From NCBI RefSeq assembly GCF_014836595.1, contig NZ_JACSQO010000005.1, positions 62,001-126,000 on the forward strand: a stretch of DNA of 64,000 nt. The letters run 5' to 3'. Made by a program: the position numbers and the translations under genes. The notes under the pieces were generated by a model. That model was not told the origin of the DNA. It worked only from the letters and a program-made list of their open reading frames with translations, and did no database searches. The DNA is from Psychrobacillus faecigallinarum (GTDB taxonomy: Bacteria; Bacillota; Bacilli; Bacillales_A; Planococcaceae). Of the stretch, positions 48,730 to 58,268 are shown piece by piece. How positions within the stretch are numbered: the stretch's first letter is position 1; each line of letters begins with the position of its first letter.

Positions 48730-50079
48730 AGGCTTTGGTAAAGGCAATGTTTCTTCTTCTATATGACTCTCAGAACTTTCCATGGCATCTGTATCATATA
48801 CATGCAAATGGTATGTGAAAGTTCCGTCTTCATTAACCTTTACAGACATAACCTCTTCCTTGTTAGTTAAATCTGTAATAATTGGTTTCACTTCATTCTT
48901 CTCGATATCCAACATGTACAGCTTTCCACCAGCTGTTACCATTCCGTATCCATATCCGATAATCACAAATAATCGTTGTTCGTCAATCCACGCTACTTCT
49001 TTTGGTGTATACTGACTGTTTTGCTCTGCCTCAAGCAGTTTAAAAATAAGCGAATCTTTTGTTTCAATGCTTTCAATCACTAGTGTGCCAATGCCCTCCT
49101 CTCCTGCTTGTTCTCCAAGACCTTCGATTGTCGCTCGAAGTCCACCATTTGGAGAAGGTACCCAAGTAGAGTGGAACTCAGGTTTGTAATCAGATTTTAT
49201 AGTCTTTGCAAATGACTCTGGAGTTTTGTTGTCAACATCATCATTCTCCTTAGTATGCTTAAATTCTGTAATATCCTCTGTTAACCCAATCACATAATCG
49301 CCTTTCTCTTCATCCCAGTATTCAGATATTCCTTTTATATACCCATAATTTGGAGCATAGTAGCTTCTAGCACGATAAGCATCTGCGGTTGTTTCTACTA
49401 CCATGACGTCGGTAAAGGTGCCTAAGGGAGTTGTAATCTCTTCATTTAATGAAACAATAACTCCTTCACCAAGTGTACCTCCATACCCATATTGATCTCC
49501 TGCTTGAAAAGGCGCTTCTAAAATTATTTCTATGGTAGGCAGGGACTCTAGCTCTTCGAATGTCATATTTGTTGAAGAAGTAGCCTCCATCACTTCTCTG
49601 TACACTAGTTCCAACTTATTTTCTTTTATTCGATAAATACTTTCGAAAGTTTCTCCTGCATTACTTTTTATTTGTTTTATATAGAATTGATTGATCCAAA
49701 TTGTATCTATAGTAGAACCACTATCCTCATATCCTCCTGCAAATACAGATTTGCTATTGCTCGGGAAATACTCTCTTAAAGTCCAAGTAAGGTCTTCTTC
49801 CTGATTCGGTTCCTCTTTGTTTTCTTCGTTAGGAGTAACCGTCATAGGTGATTCCTCTGAAGGCTGCGCTTGCTTTTCGGTTAAAAAGTTAGGAATTATT
49901 AATATACTAGCGACAGTTATCATGCCGAGAAACGCAAGAATAGTTGCATAATAGGTTAATCGCTCTGGTTTTCTTTTTACGCGCTTTCTCTTATTCTTTT
50001 GGATTTGTTCCTGCACTCTAGCAGCCCGGTCAGAGGTGTCCCCTATTTTCAATAGCAGTTGTCGTTTGATATCATTCAT
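48727..50079 (-). CDS. anti-sigma-like membrane protein
   Basis: This protein has 450 aa from an ATG at 50079 behind GGGAGGTG. An upstream start in the sigma gene is not needed. Residues 1-45 are basic and cytoplasmic (D-I-K-R-Q-L-L-L-K-I-G-D at the start), one membrane helix lies at about 45-65 (Y-Y-A-T-I-L-A-F-L-G-M-I), and the rest is extracellular with a Pro/Glu linker (E-E-N-K-E-E-P-N). It overlaps the ECF sigma gene by 8 nt, so it is probably its anti-sigma partner. Confidence 0.75.
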   Translation of the reverse strand: MNDIKRQLLLKIGDTSDRAARVQEQIQKNKRKRVKRKPERLTYYATILAFLGMITVASILIIPNFLTEKQAQPSEESPMTVTPNEENKEEPNQEEDLTWTLREYFPSNSKSVFAGGYEDSGSTIDTIWINQFYIKQIKSNAGETFESIYRIKENKLELVYREVMEATSSTNMTFEELESLPTIEIILEAPFQAGDQYGYGGTLGEGVIVSLNEEITTPLGTFTDVMVVETTADAYRARSYYAPNYGYIKGISEYWDEEKGDYVIGLTEDITEFKHTKENDDVDNKTPESFAKTIKSDYKPEFHSTWVPSPNGGLRATIEGLGEQAGEEGIGTLVIESIETKDSLIFKLLEAEQNSQYTPKEVAWIDEQRLFVIIGYGYGMVTAGGKLYMLDIEKNEVKPIITDLTNKEEVMSVKVNEDGTFTYHLHVYDTDAMESSESHIEEETLPLPKP

Positions 50080-50596
50080 GTATAAGCACCTCCCATTCAC
50101 CATGCTTTAATTTTTCCTTCAAAAGTGCCCTGGCCTTCCTGAGTCTTGTCTTTATAGTATTATCTGAAATGGTCAATAGCTGTGAAATCTCCAGCACTGA
50201 TAACTCTTCAAAATAGTAATGAATGATAACCTCGCGATATTTTAAGGGCAGTTCCAGCACGGACTCTGCCAGTTCTGACTTTTCATCGTTTTCTACGATT
50301 CGATTTCTTGATTTTTTAGATGGTGTCTTAAATGAATTAGTTAATATATGAGTTCGATATCGCCAGCTCTTTAAATAGTCCTTGCATCGGTTAATGGTCA
50401 TTCGTCCAAGATACGTCTTCAAGGATGCACGTTCCTCAAACTGCTCGAATTTTTGATAAAAGGTCAAAAAAACCTCTTGAACAATATCCTCTGCTGCCGA
50501 CCATTCCTTTACATATAAATAGGCAAGCTTCAGCAAATAATCCATATGCTCCTGCATGACCTGCTGAAATCTCTGTTCCTCTAGATAACCGTTCAC
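50072..50596 (-). CDS. ECF-type RNA polymerase sigma factor
   Basis: This 174-aa protein has region 2 at about residues 10-75 (A-E-D-I-V-Q-E-V-F-L-T-F-Y near 35, T-I-N-R-C-K-D-Y near 67) and region 4 at about 110-160 (L-P-L-K-Y-R-E-V-I-I-H-Y-Y near 114, D-N-T-I-K-T-R-L near 142). There is no region 1.1 or 3. It is co-transcribed with its membrane partner downstream. Confidence 0.92.
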   Translation of the reverse strand: MNGYLEEQRFQQVMQEHMDYLLKLAYLYVKEWSAAEDIVQEVFLTFYQKFEQFEERASLKTYLGRMTINRCKDYLKSWRYRTHILTNSFKTPSKKSRNRIVENDEKSELAESVLELPLKYREVIIHYYFEELSVLEISQLLTISDNTIKTRLRKARALLKEKLKHGEWEVLIHE

Positions 50597-50675
50597 TTCC
50601 CATCCCCCTTCCCATTACCTTTTACTAATAGACGAGGCTCCCTACTCGCACGTTTTAAAATGTGGATATATTAAC

Positions 50676-50709
50676 AAAAGCTGCTCCGATATATATTCGA
50701 AACAGCTTG
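50676..50709 (-). terminator. terminator after the PepSY-like gene
   Basis: The minus strand pairs AAGCTG with CAGCTT around an AT-rich loop, followed by TTGTTAATA. Confidence 0.5.
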
Positions 50710-51159
50710 TTACTTTAGAATGGTTATCTCTTTTGTATATGGGTTAAACACTAATGAAATTTTTTTTGAATCCTGAATAGCTTTTATAGAATAAACTTCT
50801 TTTCCAGTTTCAATTTGAATTGATGTGGTTAAAAAATTTTCTATTACCTCTACCTTGTACTCCCTCTCCACTATTTCCTGTGCTTCTACATACGTATAAT
50901 TAGGCTTAACAATTTCATAGAACAAAGTAATGCAACCAATTCCAATTAAGCACGATATGATCGTTTTAAAGAGTTTTTCTTTTTCATCCATCGACACTAT
51001 ATAAATATGAACATACGATAATAATATTAAAGGTATCGAAGCTGATAAAAAGTATAAAGTTGGATCAATTCGTAAATATTCGCGTGAATCATAAAGTAAG
51101 TGGAGAAAGAAAGCAATTGAGACAATAAAATAAATGATTGATGCGAATATGTTCTTCAT
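50710..51159 (-). CDS. membrane protein with PepSY-like tail
   Basis: This protein has 149 aa from an ATG at 51159 behind GGGAGGAGG. The frame is open for 50 codons upstream without a site. Three hydrophobic segments lie at about residues 5-22, 31-53 and 61-80. The C-terminal 65 residues have a Y-V-E-A-Q-E-I-V-E-R-E-Y-K-V start and K-E-V-Y-S-I-K-A, resembling a PepSY/DUF5590 fold. No function is assigned. Confidence 0.7.
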   Translation of the reverse strand: MKNIFASIIYFIVSIAFFLHLLYDSREYLRIDPTLYFLSASIPLILLSYVHIYIVSMDEKEKLFKTIISCLIGIGCITLFYEIVKPNYTYVEAQEIVEREYKVEVIENFLTTSIQIETGKEVYSIKAIQDSKKISLVFNPYTKEITILK

Positions 51160-51272
51160 CGTCCAACCTCCTCCCTTTTGGAGCCACAATATAAAACAAG
51201 CTTTCCTCTCCTGATTAGAACTTCTTTTTATATTATTCAACAAGTCGCACTCATTCACCTTTCCCTGAAAAC

Positions 51273-51300
51273 AAAAAACACAGCCCCTTTTAAAAGGCTG
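51273..51300 (-). terminator. terminator after the CPBP protease gene
   Basis: Minus-strand CAGCCTTTTAAAAGGGGCTG is self-complementary and followed by TGTTTTTTG. Confidence 0.65.
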
Positions 51301-51309
51301 CGGTTCCAA

Positions 51310-51909
51310 TTAAGATTTTAGTTTTATCACATTAAATTTAAATAATATCGTAATACCAACATTGTTTACAAAATGAATAAATAAAGGGACCAATAAATTG
51401 TCTGTATAAAAATAACTCCAGCCTAACACTAAGCTTGGAACTGTGATATTTAGCAGCATCCACGGCTTCCTATAGTACTGTATGTGAAATGCAATAAACA
51501 AAAAAGCAGTTAAAATAATTGCAAGCCATTGATGTTCCAAGGTTAAAAACAAGACATTTTGGATAATTCCTCGAAAAAGTAGTTCCTCAAAAAGTGCAGC
51601 TACAAACATAAACGAGACAATAATAAAAATCGAGTTGTTTTGATATCCCTTATTCGTATCATTTATATGTTCTGCTGAAGTTAAATAGGTAAGTAAAATT
51701 CCATATAGGGTTAAAACAATCGATGCGAAGATTATTAAGATAATCATTTTCGAAACTTCATTAAATGATAAGACGCTTGAAAGTGCCAAATAGTCTTCTA
51801 TCACCATAAAAAGGAGGATTGCCAAGCAACATAGATTCAAGCCCATAAATGCTGGTATAGCACTCTTCAGATTCATGTGATTTACTTGTCTTTCGCTTAC
51901 ATTTTTCAA
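51310..51909 (-). CDS. CPBP-family intramembrane protease
   Basis: This 199-aa membrane protein has the CPBP motif E-E-L-L-F-R-G near residue 111-117 and the second-site H-I-Q near 149, the putative metal ligands. Five to six hydrophobic helices surround it. CPBP proteases process small peptides or act in immunity to bacteriocins. It starts TTG behind GGTGGAGGTATAG. The EamA gene lies just upstream (1-nt gap). Confidence 0.86.
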   Translation of the reverse strand: MKNVSERQVNHMNLKSAIPAFMGLNLCCLAILLFMVIEDYLALSSVLSFNEVSKMIILIIFASIVLTLYGILLTYLTSAEHINDTNKGYQNNSIFIIVSFMFVAALFEELLFRGIIQNVLFLTLEHQWLAIILTAFLFIAFHIQYYRKPWMLLNITVPSLVLGWSYFYTDNLLVPLFIHFVNNVGITILFKFNVIKLKS

Positions 51910-51910
51910 C

Positions 51911-52795
51911 CTATACCTCCACCTGTTTCGACTCTTTGTTTGCTTTACTGCCTACAGTCAGAATGACAATACTTCCAAGCAGGAGGCCAATACCGACCCA
52001 AGAAGTAGCACTCAATATCTCACCTACGACAACCACACCAAGAAGGGCTGCTGTAGTCGGCTCTGCTAGAGACAAGGTCAGTGCAGAGGAGGCTGGGATT
52101 TTGCGAAGACCCCAACCATACAAAACGTAGGCCACGCTTGTTGTAGCTAATCCTAAATAGAAGATGATTCCCACGTTCCCTGCATCAGCTAGCCAACTTA
52201 TGTCATACACAAAGAGAAATGGTGTTAACAGAAACGCACTAAGCGAGAATGTCATCGCTACCACGGGTATCGCTTCTTCCTTTTGCAAAAGAGATTTGCT
52301 TGTTAATGTATAAAAGGCAAAAATAAGTCCGGCGATCAGTGAATACGAAATGCCGACGGGATCTATAGTGACTTCACCCTTCGTTAAAAATAAAAACAGA
52401 CAGCCTACTATTGCTAGTCCAGTAGAGAGACCCCATACTCTTGTCGGTCTCATTTTAAAGAAGATCCACTCAACCATTCCGGAGAATACCGGTGCACTTC
52501 CTATAGCCACCACACTAGCAATCGCCACTCCTGTTAAACGAACCGATGAGAAAAATAATAATTGAAACAGGGATATGCAAATAGCAGCGTATAATGTTTC
52601 TTTCCATGGCCAAGAGCGAAACTTAAATTTTTTTAGTAAAATCATAACGATCAGTAAAGGAATTCCTCCCGTTGCTGAACGCCCTGCGCTAATAATAAAT
52701 GGGTGTGCATTATCTGGTAAAAATGTTTGGGCAGTGCCTGTCGTTCCCCAAAGCATGGCACCGAGTAATACGAATATGTATGGTATAACAGTCAC
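51911..52795 (-). CDS. EamA-family transporter
   Basis: This 294-aa protein has two repeated EamA domains (residues about 5-135 and 150-285) with ten hydrophobic helices. Typical EamA marks are G-A-M-L-W-G-T-T-G at residue 12 and the second-repeat L-A-E-P-T-T-A-A-L-L-G near 245. EamA members export amino acids or other metabolites. The start is GTG at 52795 behind AAAGGATG. It forms a pair with the CPBP gene. Confidence 0.9.
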   Translation of the reverse strand: MTVIPYIFVLLGAMLWGTTGTAQTFLPDNAHPFIISAGRSATGGIPLLIVMILLKKFKFRSWPWKETLYAAICISLFQLLFFSSVRLTGVAIASVVAIGSAPVFSGMVEWIFFKMRPTRVWGLSTGLAIVGCLFLFLTKGEVTIDPVGISYSLIAGLIFAFYTLTSKSLLQKEEAIPVVAMTFSLSAFLLTPFLFVYDISWLADAGNVGIIFYLGLATTSVAYVLYGWGLRKIPASSALTLSLAEPTTAALLGVVVVGEILSATSWVGIGLLLGSIVILTVGSKANKESKQVEV

Positions 52796-52889
52796 TCATT
52801 TCATCCTTTCTGCTATCACTAAAATATAAGTAGGAGCGTTGAGTTACTTCTTTTTCTCTATTATACTAATATGTAGGAGGGATTTGTAC

Positions 52890-53120
52890 ATGTACATGAC
52901 AGTAGAAGAAACGGCTGATTTCTTGTCTATGCCACTTGATCAGGTCAAAAGGTATATAGCCGAAAAAAAGATACGTGCTGTCTTTGACGGAGAGCAGTAT
53001 GTCGTCAATAGTGCACAGTTCGAAACCCATTTAGAGCAAGTGGAAGAATTGAAACGCCAAATCGACGAGTGGCGAAACACTCCTATTCCAGAAGACATAG
53101 ACGTTAAAGACGAAGACTAA
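52890..53120 (+). CDS. MerR-like excisionase-type DNA-binding protein
   Basis: This protein has 76 aa from an ATG at 52890 behind TAGGAGGGATTTGT. The longer open frame upstream is in the promoter region. The N-terminal helix-turn-helix (T-V-E-E-T-A-D-F-L-S-M-P-L-D-Q-V, I-A-E-K-K-I-R-A) matches excisionase-like HTH domains. The acidic tail follows a helix. Its target is not known. A strong terminator follows. Confidence 0.75.
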   Translation: MYMTVEETADFLSMPLDQVKRYIAEKKIRAVFDGEQYVVNSAQFETHLEQVEELKRQIDEWRNTPIPEDIDVKDED

Positions 53121-53141
53121 CAGTTTTAAGCATACATCAAA

Positions 53142-53181
53142 CAAAAAGGACGTTTCCTTGGGAAATGTCCTTTTGTTTTTT
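53142..53181 (+). terminator. terminator after the excisionase-type gene
   Basis: AAAAGGACGTTTCC, TTG, GGAAATGTCCTTTT and GTTTTTTT. Confidence 0.85.
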
Positions 53182-54167
53182 TATATAGTAATGAAAAAAC
53201 CTGCGCGTTTTCCAATGATCTCTGCATAATCCTCTACCATTACACTAGCAGTAGGATACATACCAGCTCCAGGTCCTACCAATGTTAGTGTTCCAATATA
53301 GTTCGTATCTAAGGATACAGCATTATTTACACCTTCAATAGCATATAACGGATGATCTGGTCCCACTAATTGAGGTCCTACTGAAGCATAAAGCTCTCCG
53401 TTTTCATCCTGTTCGATTTCTGCCACATGGCGGTAACGGAGCCCGGTATCCTTCGCTTTACGCACATCCTCTAATGTAATTTCATCGATACCTACTACAC
53501 GTACCTCGTTCCAATCAGGCTGTTTTCCAAACGCTAATGCACTTAAAATCATTAATTTGCGAAATGCATCCTGACCAGAGATATCATTGTAAGGATCTGC
53601 CTCCGCATACCCTAATAACTGTGCTTCTTTTAACGCATCTTCAAATGGAGATTCTTCTAAACGCATTTGTGTCAAAATATAATTGGACGTTCCGTTTAAA
53701 ATGCCTTGAATCTTTTTCACTGAGTTTACTTGAAGTAGATTTTTTAATGTCTTAATAATTGGGACTCCACCTGCAGTGGTCGCCTCATACCCTACAAAAA
53801 CTCCTCGTGACTTTGCACGTTCCTGCAATGGGATACTATATTTTGAGAACATGACCTTATTTGCTGTAATGACGTGACAGCCCTTGTCTATCGCTCTACA
53901 TAAATAGCTATAAGCCGGCTCTTCGTTAACTATTGCTTCAAAAACTACTTGAAGCCCAGGAATATTTTCAATATCCTCAAAGTCATCTGTCACTAATACG
54001 CCTGGGGTCTCGGGTCTTTCTTTAGCTAAATTATTAATGAGAATCGCACAAATTTCGATGTCCAATCCTAATGACTTTTTTAAGTCTTCTCGTTTTTCAT
54101 TCACAATGTGATAAATCCCTTGGCCGACTGTTCCAAATCCTAAGATTGCTGCTTTTATTTTTGCCAT
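53181..54167 (-). CDS. hom: homoserine dehydrogenase, short (no ACT domain)
   Basis: This 328-aa protein reduces aspartate semialdehyde to homoserine. The nucleotide motif G-F-G-T-V-G-Q-G is at residues 10-17, H-V-I-T-A-N-K near 100 and G-I-L-N-G-T-S-N-Y near 155 are catalytic-domain marks. It lacks the C-terminal ACT regulatory domain (usual length about 430), so threonine feedback control is probably absent. It is followed upstream by metY for methionine synthesis. Confidence 0.92.
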   Translation of the reverse strand: MAKIKAAILGFGTVGQGIYHIVNEKREDLKKSLGLDIEICAILINNLAKERPETPGVLVTDDFEDIENIPGLQVVFEAIVNEEPAYSYLCRAIDKGCHVITANKVMFSKYSIPLQERAKSRGVFVGYEATTAGGVPIIKTLKNLLQVNSVKKIQGILNGTSNYILTQMRLEESPFEDALKEAQLLGYAEADPYNDISGQDAFRKLMILSALAFGKQPDWNEVRVVGIDEITLEDVRKAKDTGLRYRHVAEIEQDENGELYASVGPQLVGPDHPLYAIEGVNNAVSLDTNYIGTLTLVGPGAGMYPTASVMVEDYAEIIGKRAGFFITI

Positions 54168-54290
54168 GCTGTCTCCTCCAAATGAATCTGTACAATTGAA
54201 TTTAAATAATCGTACTTGAATAAAATTTCAATTAACTAATTGACTATTTTACATATTGTAGACTATTTCCACTCAATTAACAACAAAATT

Positions 54291-55583
54291 CTATCTAGAG
54301 AGGACATTTGTTTTCTCTAAAAGTACTTTTCCGAGTGCTTCTTGTAAATCTTCTACTGCCTCCAAGCCTACAGACAAGCGAATTAGATCCTCTGTAACCC
54401 CTGTTTTTACTAAATCCTCCGGTGTAAGTTGTTGGTGAGTAGTGGAAGCTGGATGAATAATTAGAGATTTTGCGTCTCCCACATTTGCTACATGTGACCA
54501 AATCTCTATATTATCGATAATATGTCTACCTGCTTCTCTACCTCCCTTTGCTCCAAATGTCAAAATAGAACCGTATCCATTCTTTAAATACTTTTTAGCA
54601 AGTTCATGTGTAGGATGGCTTTCAAGCCCTAAATAGTTAACCCATGAAACTTCCTCATTGTCATTTAAGTACTCCGCAATTTTCTGGGCATTTTCGTTAT
54701 GTCTTGGCACTCGTAAGTGAAGTGTTTCTAATCCTTGAAGAAAGGAGAAAGCTGCTTCTGGGCTTAGAGAAGGACCAAAATCACGTAGCAACTGGACTCT
54801 TAGCTTTATAGCAAATGCCACGCCTGGAACATCGATTCCGTAGCGCAAACCATGATAGGTTACGTCTGGCTCTGTAAAGCCCGGGAATTTTTCAGAATTC
54901 CAGTTGAAGTTACCTCCATCAACTACTACTCCACCAATTGTTGTACCGTGACCTCCAATCCATTTTGTCGCCGAATGGATAACTATATGAGCGCCATGCT
55001 CAATTGGATTTGAACCAAACGGAGTAGCGAAAGTATTATCTACTAGTAATGGAACCCCCACTTCGTTCGCAATGGTAGCTACCTGCTCCACATCCAGTAC
55101 ATTTAAGCTTGGATTTCCAATAATTTCAGCAAAAAAACCTTTTGTCTTCTCAGTAACTGCTGATCTGAAATTCTCAGGATCCGTTGAATCTATAAACTTT
55201 ACAGTAATTCCATAGCGAGGAAGTGTATGAGCAAAAAGATTAAAGGTCCCTCCATATAAGTTTTCAGCTGCGATAATTTCATCTCCAGCGCCTGCAATAT
55301 TTAAAATAGAAAATGCAATGGCTGCCATCCCTGATGAAAGGGCCACTGCGGCAGTACCTCCTTCAAGTAATGCAATTCTTTGCTCAAAAACATCAACTGT
55401 TGGGTTTGTTATTCGGGAATAGATGTTACCAGTCTCTTTTAATGCAAATAGATTTTGAGCATGCTCAGTGTTTTGAAATACATATGAGGTTGTTTTGTGA
55501 ATCGGTACCGCTCTTGATCCTGTGACTGGATCCGGTTGTTGTCCACCATGCAATAGAAGTGTTTCTTTTTGAAGATTTGTCAT
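54291..55583 (-). CDS. metY: O-acetylhomoserine aminocarboxypropyltransferase (MetY)
   Basis: This 430-aa PLP enzyme makes homocysteine directly from O-acetylhomoserine and sulfide. The PLP lysine is K207 in S-A-T-K-W-I-G-G-H-G. Y-S-R-I-T-N-P-T near 55 and S-S-G-M-A-A near 83 are family marks. The leader has an S-box riboswitch, so methionine/SAM controls it. The hom gene downstream may be separate or read through. Confidence 0.96.
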   Translation of the reverse strand: MTNLQKETLLLHGGQQPDPVTGSRAVPIHKTTSYVFQNTEHAQNLFALKETGNIYSRITNPTVDVFEQRIALLEGGTAAVALSSGMAAIAFSILNIAGAGDEIIAAENLYGGTFNLFAHTLPRYGITVKFIDSTDPENFRSAVTEKTKGFFAEIIGNPSLNVLDVEQVATIANEVGVPLLVDNTFATPFGSNPIEHGAHIVIHSATKWIGGHGTTIGGVVVDGGNFNWNSEKFPGFTEPDVTYHGLRYGIDVPGVAFAIKLRVQLLRDFGPSLSPEAAFSFLQGLETLHLRVPRHNENAQKIAEYLNDNEEVSWVNYLGLESHPTHELAKKYLKNGYGSILTFGAKGGREAGRHIIDNIEIWSHVANVGDAKSLIIHPASTTHQQLTPEDLVKTGVTEDLIRLSVGLEAVEDLQEALGKVLLEKTNVLSR

Positions 55584-55655
55584 TTTGAATTCCTCCGTTA
55601 TTAGTAGATTAGATGGATGCTTGGAGGCGGGAGAGGATTATAGAACTGCCAATGT

Positions 55656-55686
55656 AAAAACCCCTCTTCACTTAAGAAGAGGGGTC
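55656..55686 (-). terminator. riboswitch-controlled terminator
   Basis: Minus strand GACCCCTCTTC, TTAAGT, GAAGAGGGG then TTTTTAC, just after the S-box aptamer and before metY. Confidence 0.88.
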
Positions 55687-55702
55687 AAATTGACATGTTC
55701 CT

Positions 55703-55820
55703 CCTCTTATCTTCCAAATTCATAAAAGAATTTGTAGGATTTAGCACCTTTCCAAGTAAAAGAACTTGGTGGTTGCCGGGCATCGTAGGGCCTATTCCCT
55801 CCGCCACTCTTGATAAGAGT
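55703..55820 (-). ncRNA. SAM (S-box) riboswitch upstream of metY
   Basis: Minus-strand landmarks: CTCTTATCAAGAGTGGCGGA at the 5' end, CCCGGCAACC in the middle, AGGTGCTAAATCC and the closing AAGATAAGAG. P1 pairs CTCTTATC with GATAAGAG. Binding SAM should favour the terminator at 55656-55686 and switch off metY. Confidence 0.95.
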
Positions 55821-55964
55821 ATTAGATTAGTGTTCCATCTTGTTACACAGTATAAATCCTCCGTTATTTATAAGTCAAGTTATTTTATATAAAATTCTGA
55901 AACTTCATCATTTTATAATCGTTTAATATAATAGATAGAATATTATTTTTGGGGGTGTCATAGA

Positions 55965-56606
55965 ATGATTATTTGGAGTGTTAGCATTCTTTTAATAGGC
56001 TACTTAGTTGGTTCGATTCATGGATCAAAATTAGCCCAATGGATGAGTGGTGTTAATATAAAAAAAGAAGGCTTAAATAATTCAGGAGCTTCCAACGCCA
56101 CCATAGTGCTTGGATGGAAGTATGGCGTTTTAGTAGGAGCCATAGATATTTTAAAAGGCGCAATTATGATTATTGGGGCAAGATTAATTGCTCCGCAGCT
56201 GACCTCACTTAGTACCTCTGAGCATGATTTTTTGCTTTATATAGCTGGTGCTGCTGTAATCTTAGGGCATAACTTTCCTATTTACACAAAATTTAAAGGC
56301 GGTAAAGGCACAGCTTCCATCATTGGAGTACTGCTAGCGTTACATTGGCCGATTGGATTAGCAGGACTATTATTGTTAATCTGCATCACACTTTTGACTG
56401 ATTATTTATTGATAGGTGTATTCTTTTTCTACCTTATCTTTATAGGAGCCTCTATATGGACCGCAGATGGAATAGGTCCAATCATAGTTGCAGGATTTCT
56501 ATTTCTAATGGCGTCGTTCTTACATATAGAGAATGTTCAGCGGTTAATTCGAAAAGAAGAAGTAAAGATTTCCTCTGTTATGAAGAAAAAAAAGCCATCA
56601 CTGTAA
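55965..56606 (+). CDS. PlsY-like glycerol-3-phosphate acyltransferase paralogue
   Basis: This 213-aa membrane protein is of the acyl-phosphate G3P acyltransferase family. L-G-H-N-F-P near residue 104 and K-G-G-K-G-T-A near 112 are the catalytic motifs. The substrate-binding loop near 40 reads N-S-G-A-S-N-A-T where housekeeping PlsY has G-S-G-N-x-G-A-T-N, so this is likely a second, divergent copy. It is followed by the YdcF gene in an apparent operon. ATG follows GGGGGTG. Confidence 0.8.
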   Translation: MIIWSVSILLIGYLVGSIHGSKLAQWMSGVNIKKEGLNNSGASNATIVLGWKYGVLVGAIDILKGAIMIIGARLIAPQLTSLSTSEHDFLLYIAGAAVILGHNFPIYTKFKGGKGTASIIGVLLALHWPIGLAGLLLLICITLLTDYLLIGVFFFYLIFIGASIWTADGIGPIIVAGFLFLMASFLHIENVQRLIRKEEVKISSVMKKKKPSL

Positions 56607-56619
56607 AAGGAGTGGTTAA

Positions 56620-57207
56620 ATGAGCAAAAAAAAGAGGTGGATTGTGCTAGTTCCTTTAATAATAATGGCAACTAGTGGAGTCGGTATGTGGATGCTTACA
56701 AGCAAATGGCTAGAGGATGGATTAAAACCTAAGGCAAACGGTTCCAATGAATACGCAATTGTGTTAGGGGCCAAGGTTAAACAAGGCCAGATTCCTTCTC
56801 TTGCACTACGATATCGTCTAGAGGCTGCACTAGAATATGCAAACACATATCATAATGTAAAGCTCGTTGTGACTGGAGGACAAGGACCGGACGAGGATAT
56901 AGAGGAAGCAGTGGTTATGAAGGAATATCTCATGGAGAATGGAATCCCCGAGAGTCGAATAATCGTAGAAGATCAATCCACTTCTACGTATGAAAACCTT
57001 CTGTTCTCCCAACAGCTTCTACCCGATAGCGTTACCTCTGTCACAATTATTACGAGTGATTTTCATCTACAACGGGCAAAGATTATTGCAGAAGGAATAG
57101 GATGGAATGCAGATGTGGTTGCTGCTAAGACACCACTAATTTCAGAGTCAAAATTGCGATTACGTGAAAGGGCTGCCTTGCTCAAAACCTTTGTATCTGG
57201 AAAATAA
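56620..57207 (+). CDS. YdcF/SanA-family (DUF218) envelope protein
   Basis: This 195-aa protein has an N-terminal membrane helix (residues 7-24) then a DUF218 domain: A-I-V-L-G-A-K near 45, L-V-V-T-G-G-Q-G near 85 and T-I-I-T-S-D-F-H near 142. This domain is implicated in envelope integrity and antibiotic tolerance. It lies 13 nt after the PlsY-like gene. ATG follows AAAAGGAG. Confidence 0.87.
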   Translation: MSKKKRWIVLVPLIIMATSGVGMWMLTSKWLEDGLKPKANGSNEYAIVLGAKVKQGQIPSLALRYRLEAALEYANTYHNVKLVVTGGQGPDEDIEEAVVMKEYLMENGIPESRIIVEDQSTSTYENLLFSQQLLPDSVTSVTIITSDFHLQRAKIIAEGIGWNADVVAAKTPLISESKLRLRERAALLKTFVSGK

Positions 57208-57212
57208 TAAAA

Positions 57213-57242
57213 GGGAGAGATGCAAAAATTATAATCTCTCCC
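57213..57242. terminator. terminator between convergent genes
   Basis: GGGAGAGAT, 12-nt loop, ATCTCTCCC with a T-rich flank on the minus strand. Confidence 0.55.
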
Positions 57243-57364
57243 TAGCTAAAAGAACGGATTGACTTCTTTATCCGAGCTCCCTTTGTTACATCGATTCTCC
57301 TCTGTATCTTTCTATCCACTATAAGCTCTTGCAGAGTTTACTTGAGGCTCTTTTTAATTCATCG

Positions 57365-58114
57365 TTAATCCTTCACCCAATAAGTGCTGCCATCATCTTT
57401 TCTATCTAAAAACCCATACTCGATTAAATAACGTCTTAACGTCACATAATCCTCATAGACATTTTTTAAGATCGTATTTATTTCTTTTTCAGTGTAATTT
57501 TTCTCTTGTTCAAAACGTTGAATAATAACTCTAAGTGTTGAAAGCTTTTGTTTTTCCTTTTTCGGAAATTTTAGCATTGGTCCGTTAATCCCCTCGGGAA
57601 AAAATTTGCTTTCGAGTTCAGCTTGTTCTTCTTCCGTGATATTGTAGCGATCATCCACCATGGTTGCATTCTTGTGAACAGGCAGGAATGCAGGGGCATG
57701 ATTATCTCTTTCCTTCAACAGTTCCATCATTGTTAAAAATATTTTCGCCTGTCTTTCCTTTTCCTTTAGAACAAACCGATGATTTCGAATAGTTGAGGCA
57801 CTCCCTATTCCTAGCTCCTTTTGGATCTCTAAATCACTCTTCCCCTCAAAAAATAGACGAATCAGACTGTTTTGATGTTCGGTCAAGCCCGTTAGCTTTT
57901 TGTTTAAACCACTTAAATACTCAAAAATTGACACATGTTTGTTGCCGATATGACGAATCATAAACTTCTCAGCTTCATATAACACATTATTCTCCGGGTA
58001 GATGACACCCTTTTCTATCTGTTCCCCACATAGCAAACACTGAAAAACGTTTGTTTCTTCCACGTATCCCTTTTTCATCTCTTCAATGGTAACTTCCCAA
58101 AATTTTTCTATCAT
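57365..58114 (-). CDS. DUF2087 transcription regulator
   Basis: This protein has 249 aa from an ATG at 58114. A TTG 15 nt upstream is too close to GGAG. The middle holds a LuxR-like HTH (L-T-G-L-T-E-H-Q-N-S-L-I-R-L-F, D-L-E-I-Q-K-E-L-G-I-G-S-A-S-T-I) and the end is the DUF2087 domain (F-P-K-K-E-K-Q-K-L-S-T-L-R-V-I, Y-V-T-L-R-R-Y-L-I-E-Y-G-F-L-D-R). A zinc C-x-x-C pair near residue 26 is also seen. It is probably an ArsR/LuxR-type regulator of unknown target. Confidence 0.87.
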   Translation of the reverse strand: MIEKFWEVTIEEMKKGYVEETNVFQCLLCGEQIEKGVIYPENNVLYEAEKFMIRHIGNKHVSIFEYLSGLNKKLTGLTEHQNSLIRLFFEGKSDLEIQKELGIGSASTIRNHRFVLKEKERQAKIFLTMMELLKERDNHAPAFLPVHKNATMVDDRYNITEEEQAELESKFFPEGINGPMLKFPKKEKQKLSTLRVIIQRFEQEKNYTEKEINTILKNVYEDYVTLRRYLIEYGFLDRKDDGSTYWVKD

Positions 58115-58268
58115 GACTAATACAAACAACTCCTTAATATGTTTATTTATTTACAAACATATTATATTATTATCTATAATAAAACAAGTTAAATTATAAG
58201 TTGCAATTTATCTGAAAATAATAAACAATTAGAAGGAATAGATTAATATATATATAGGGGGAAATACG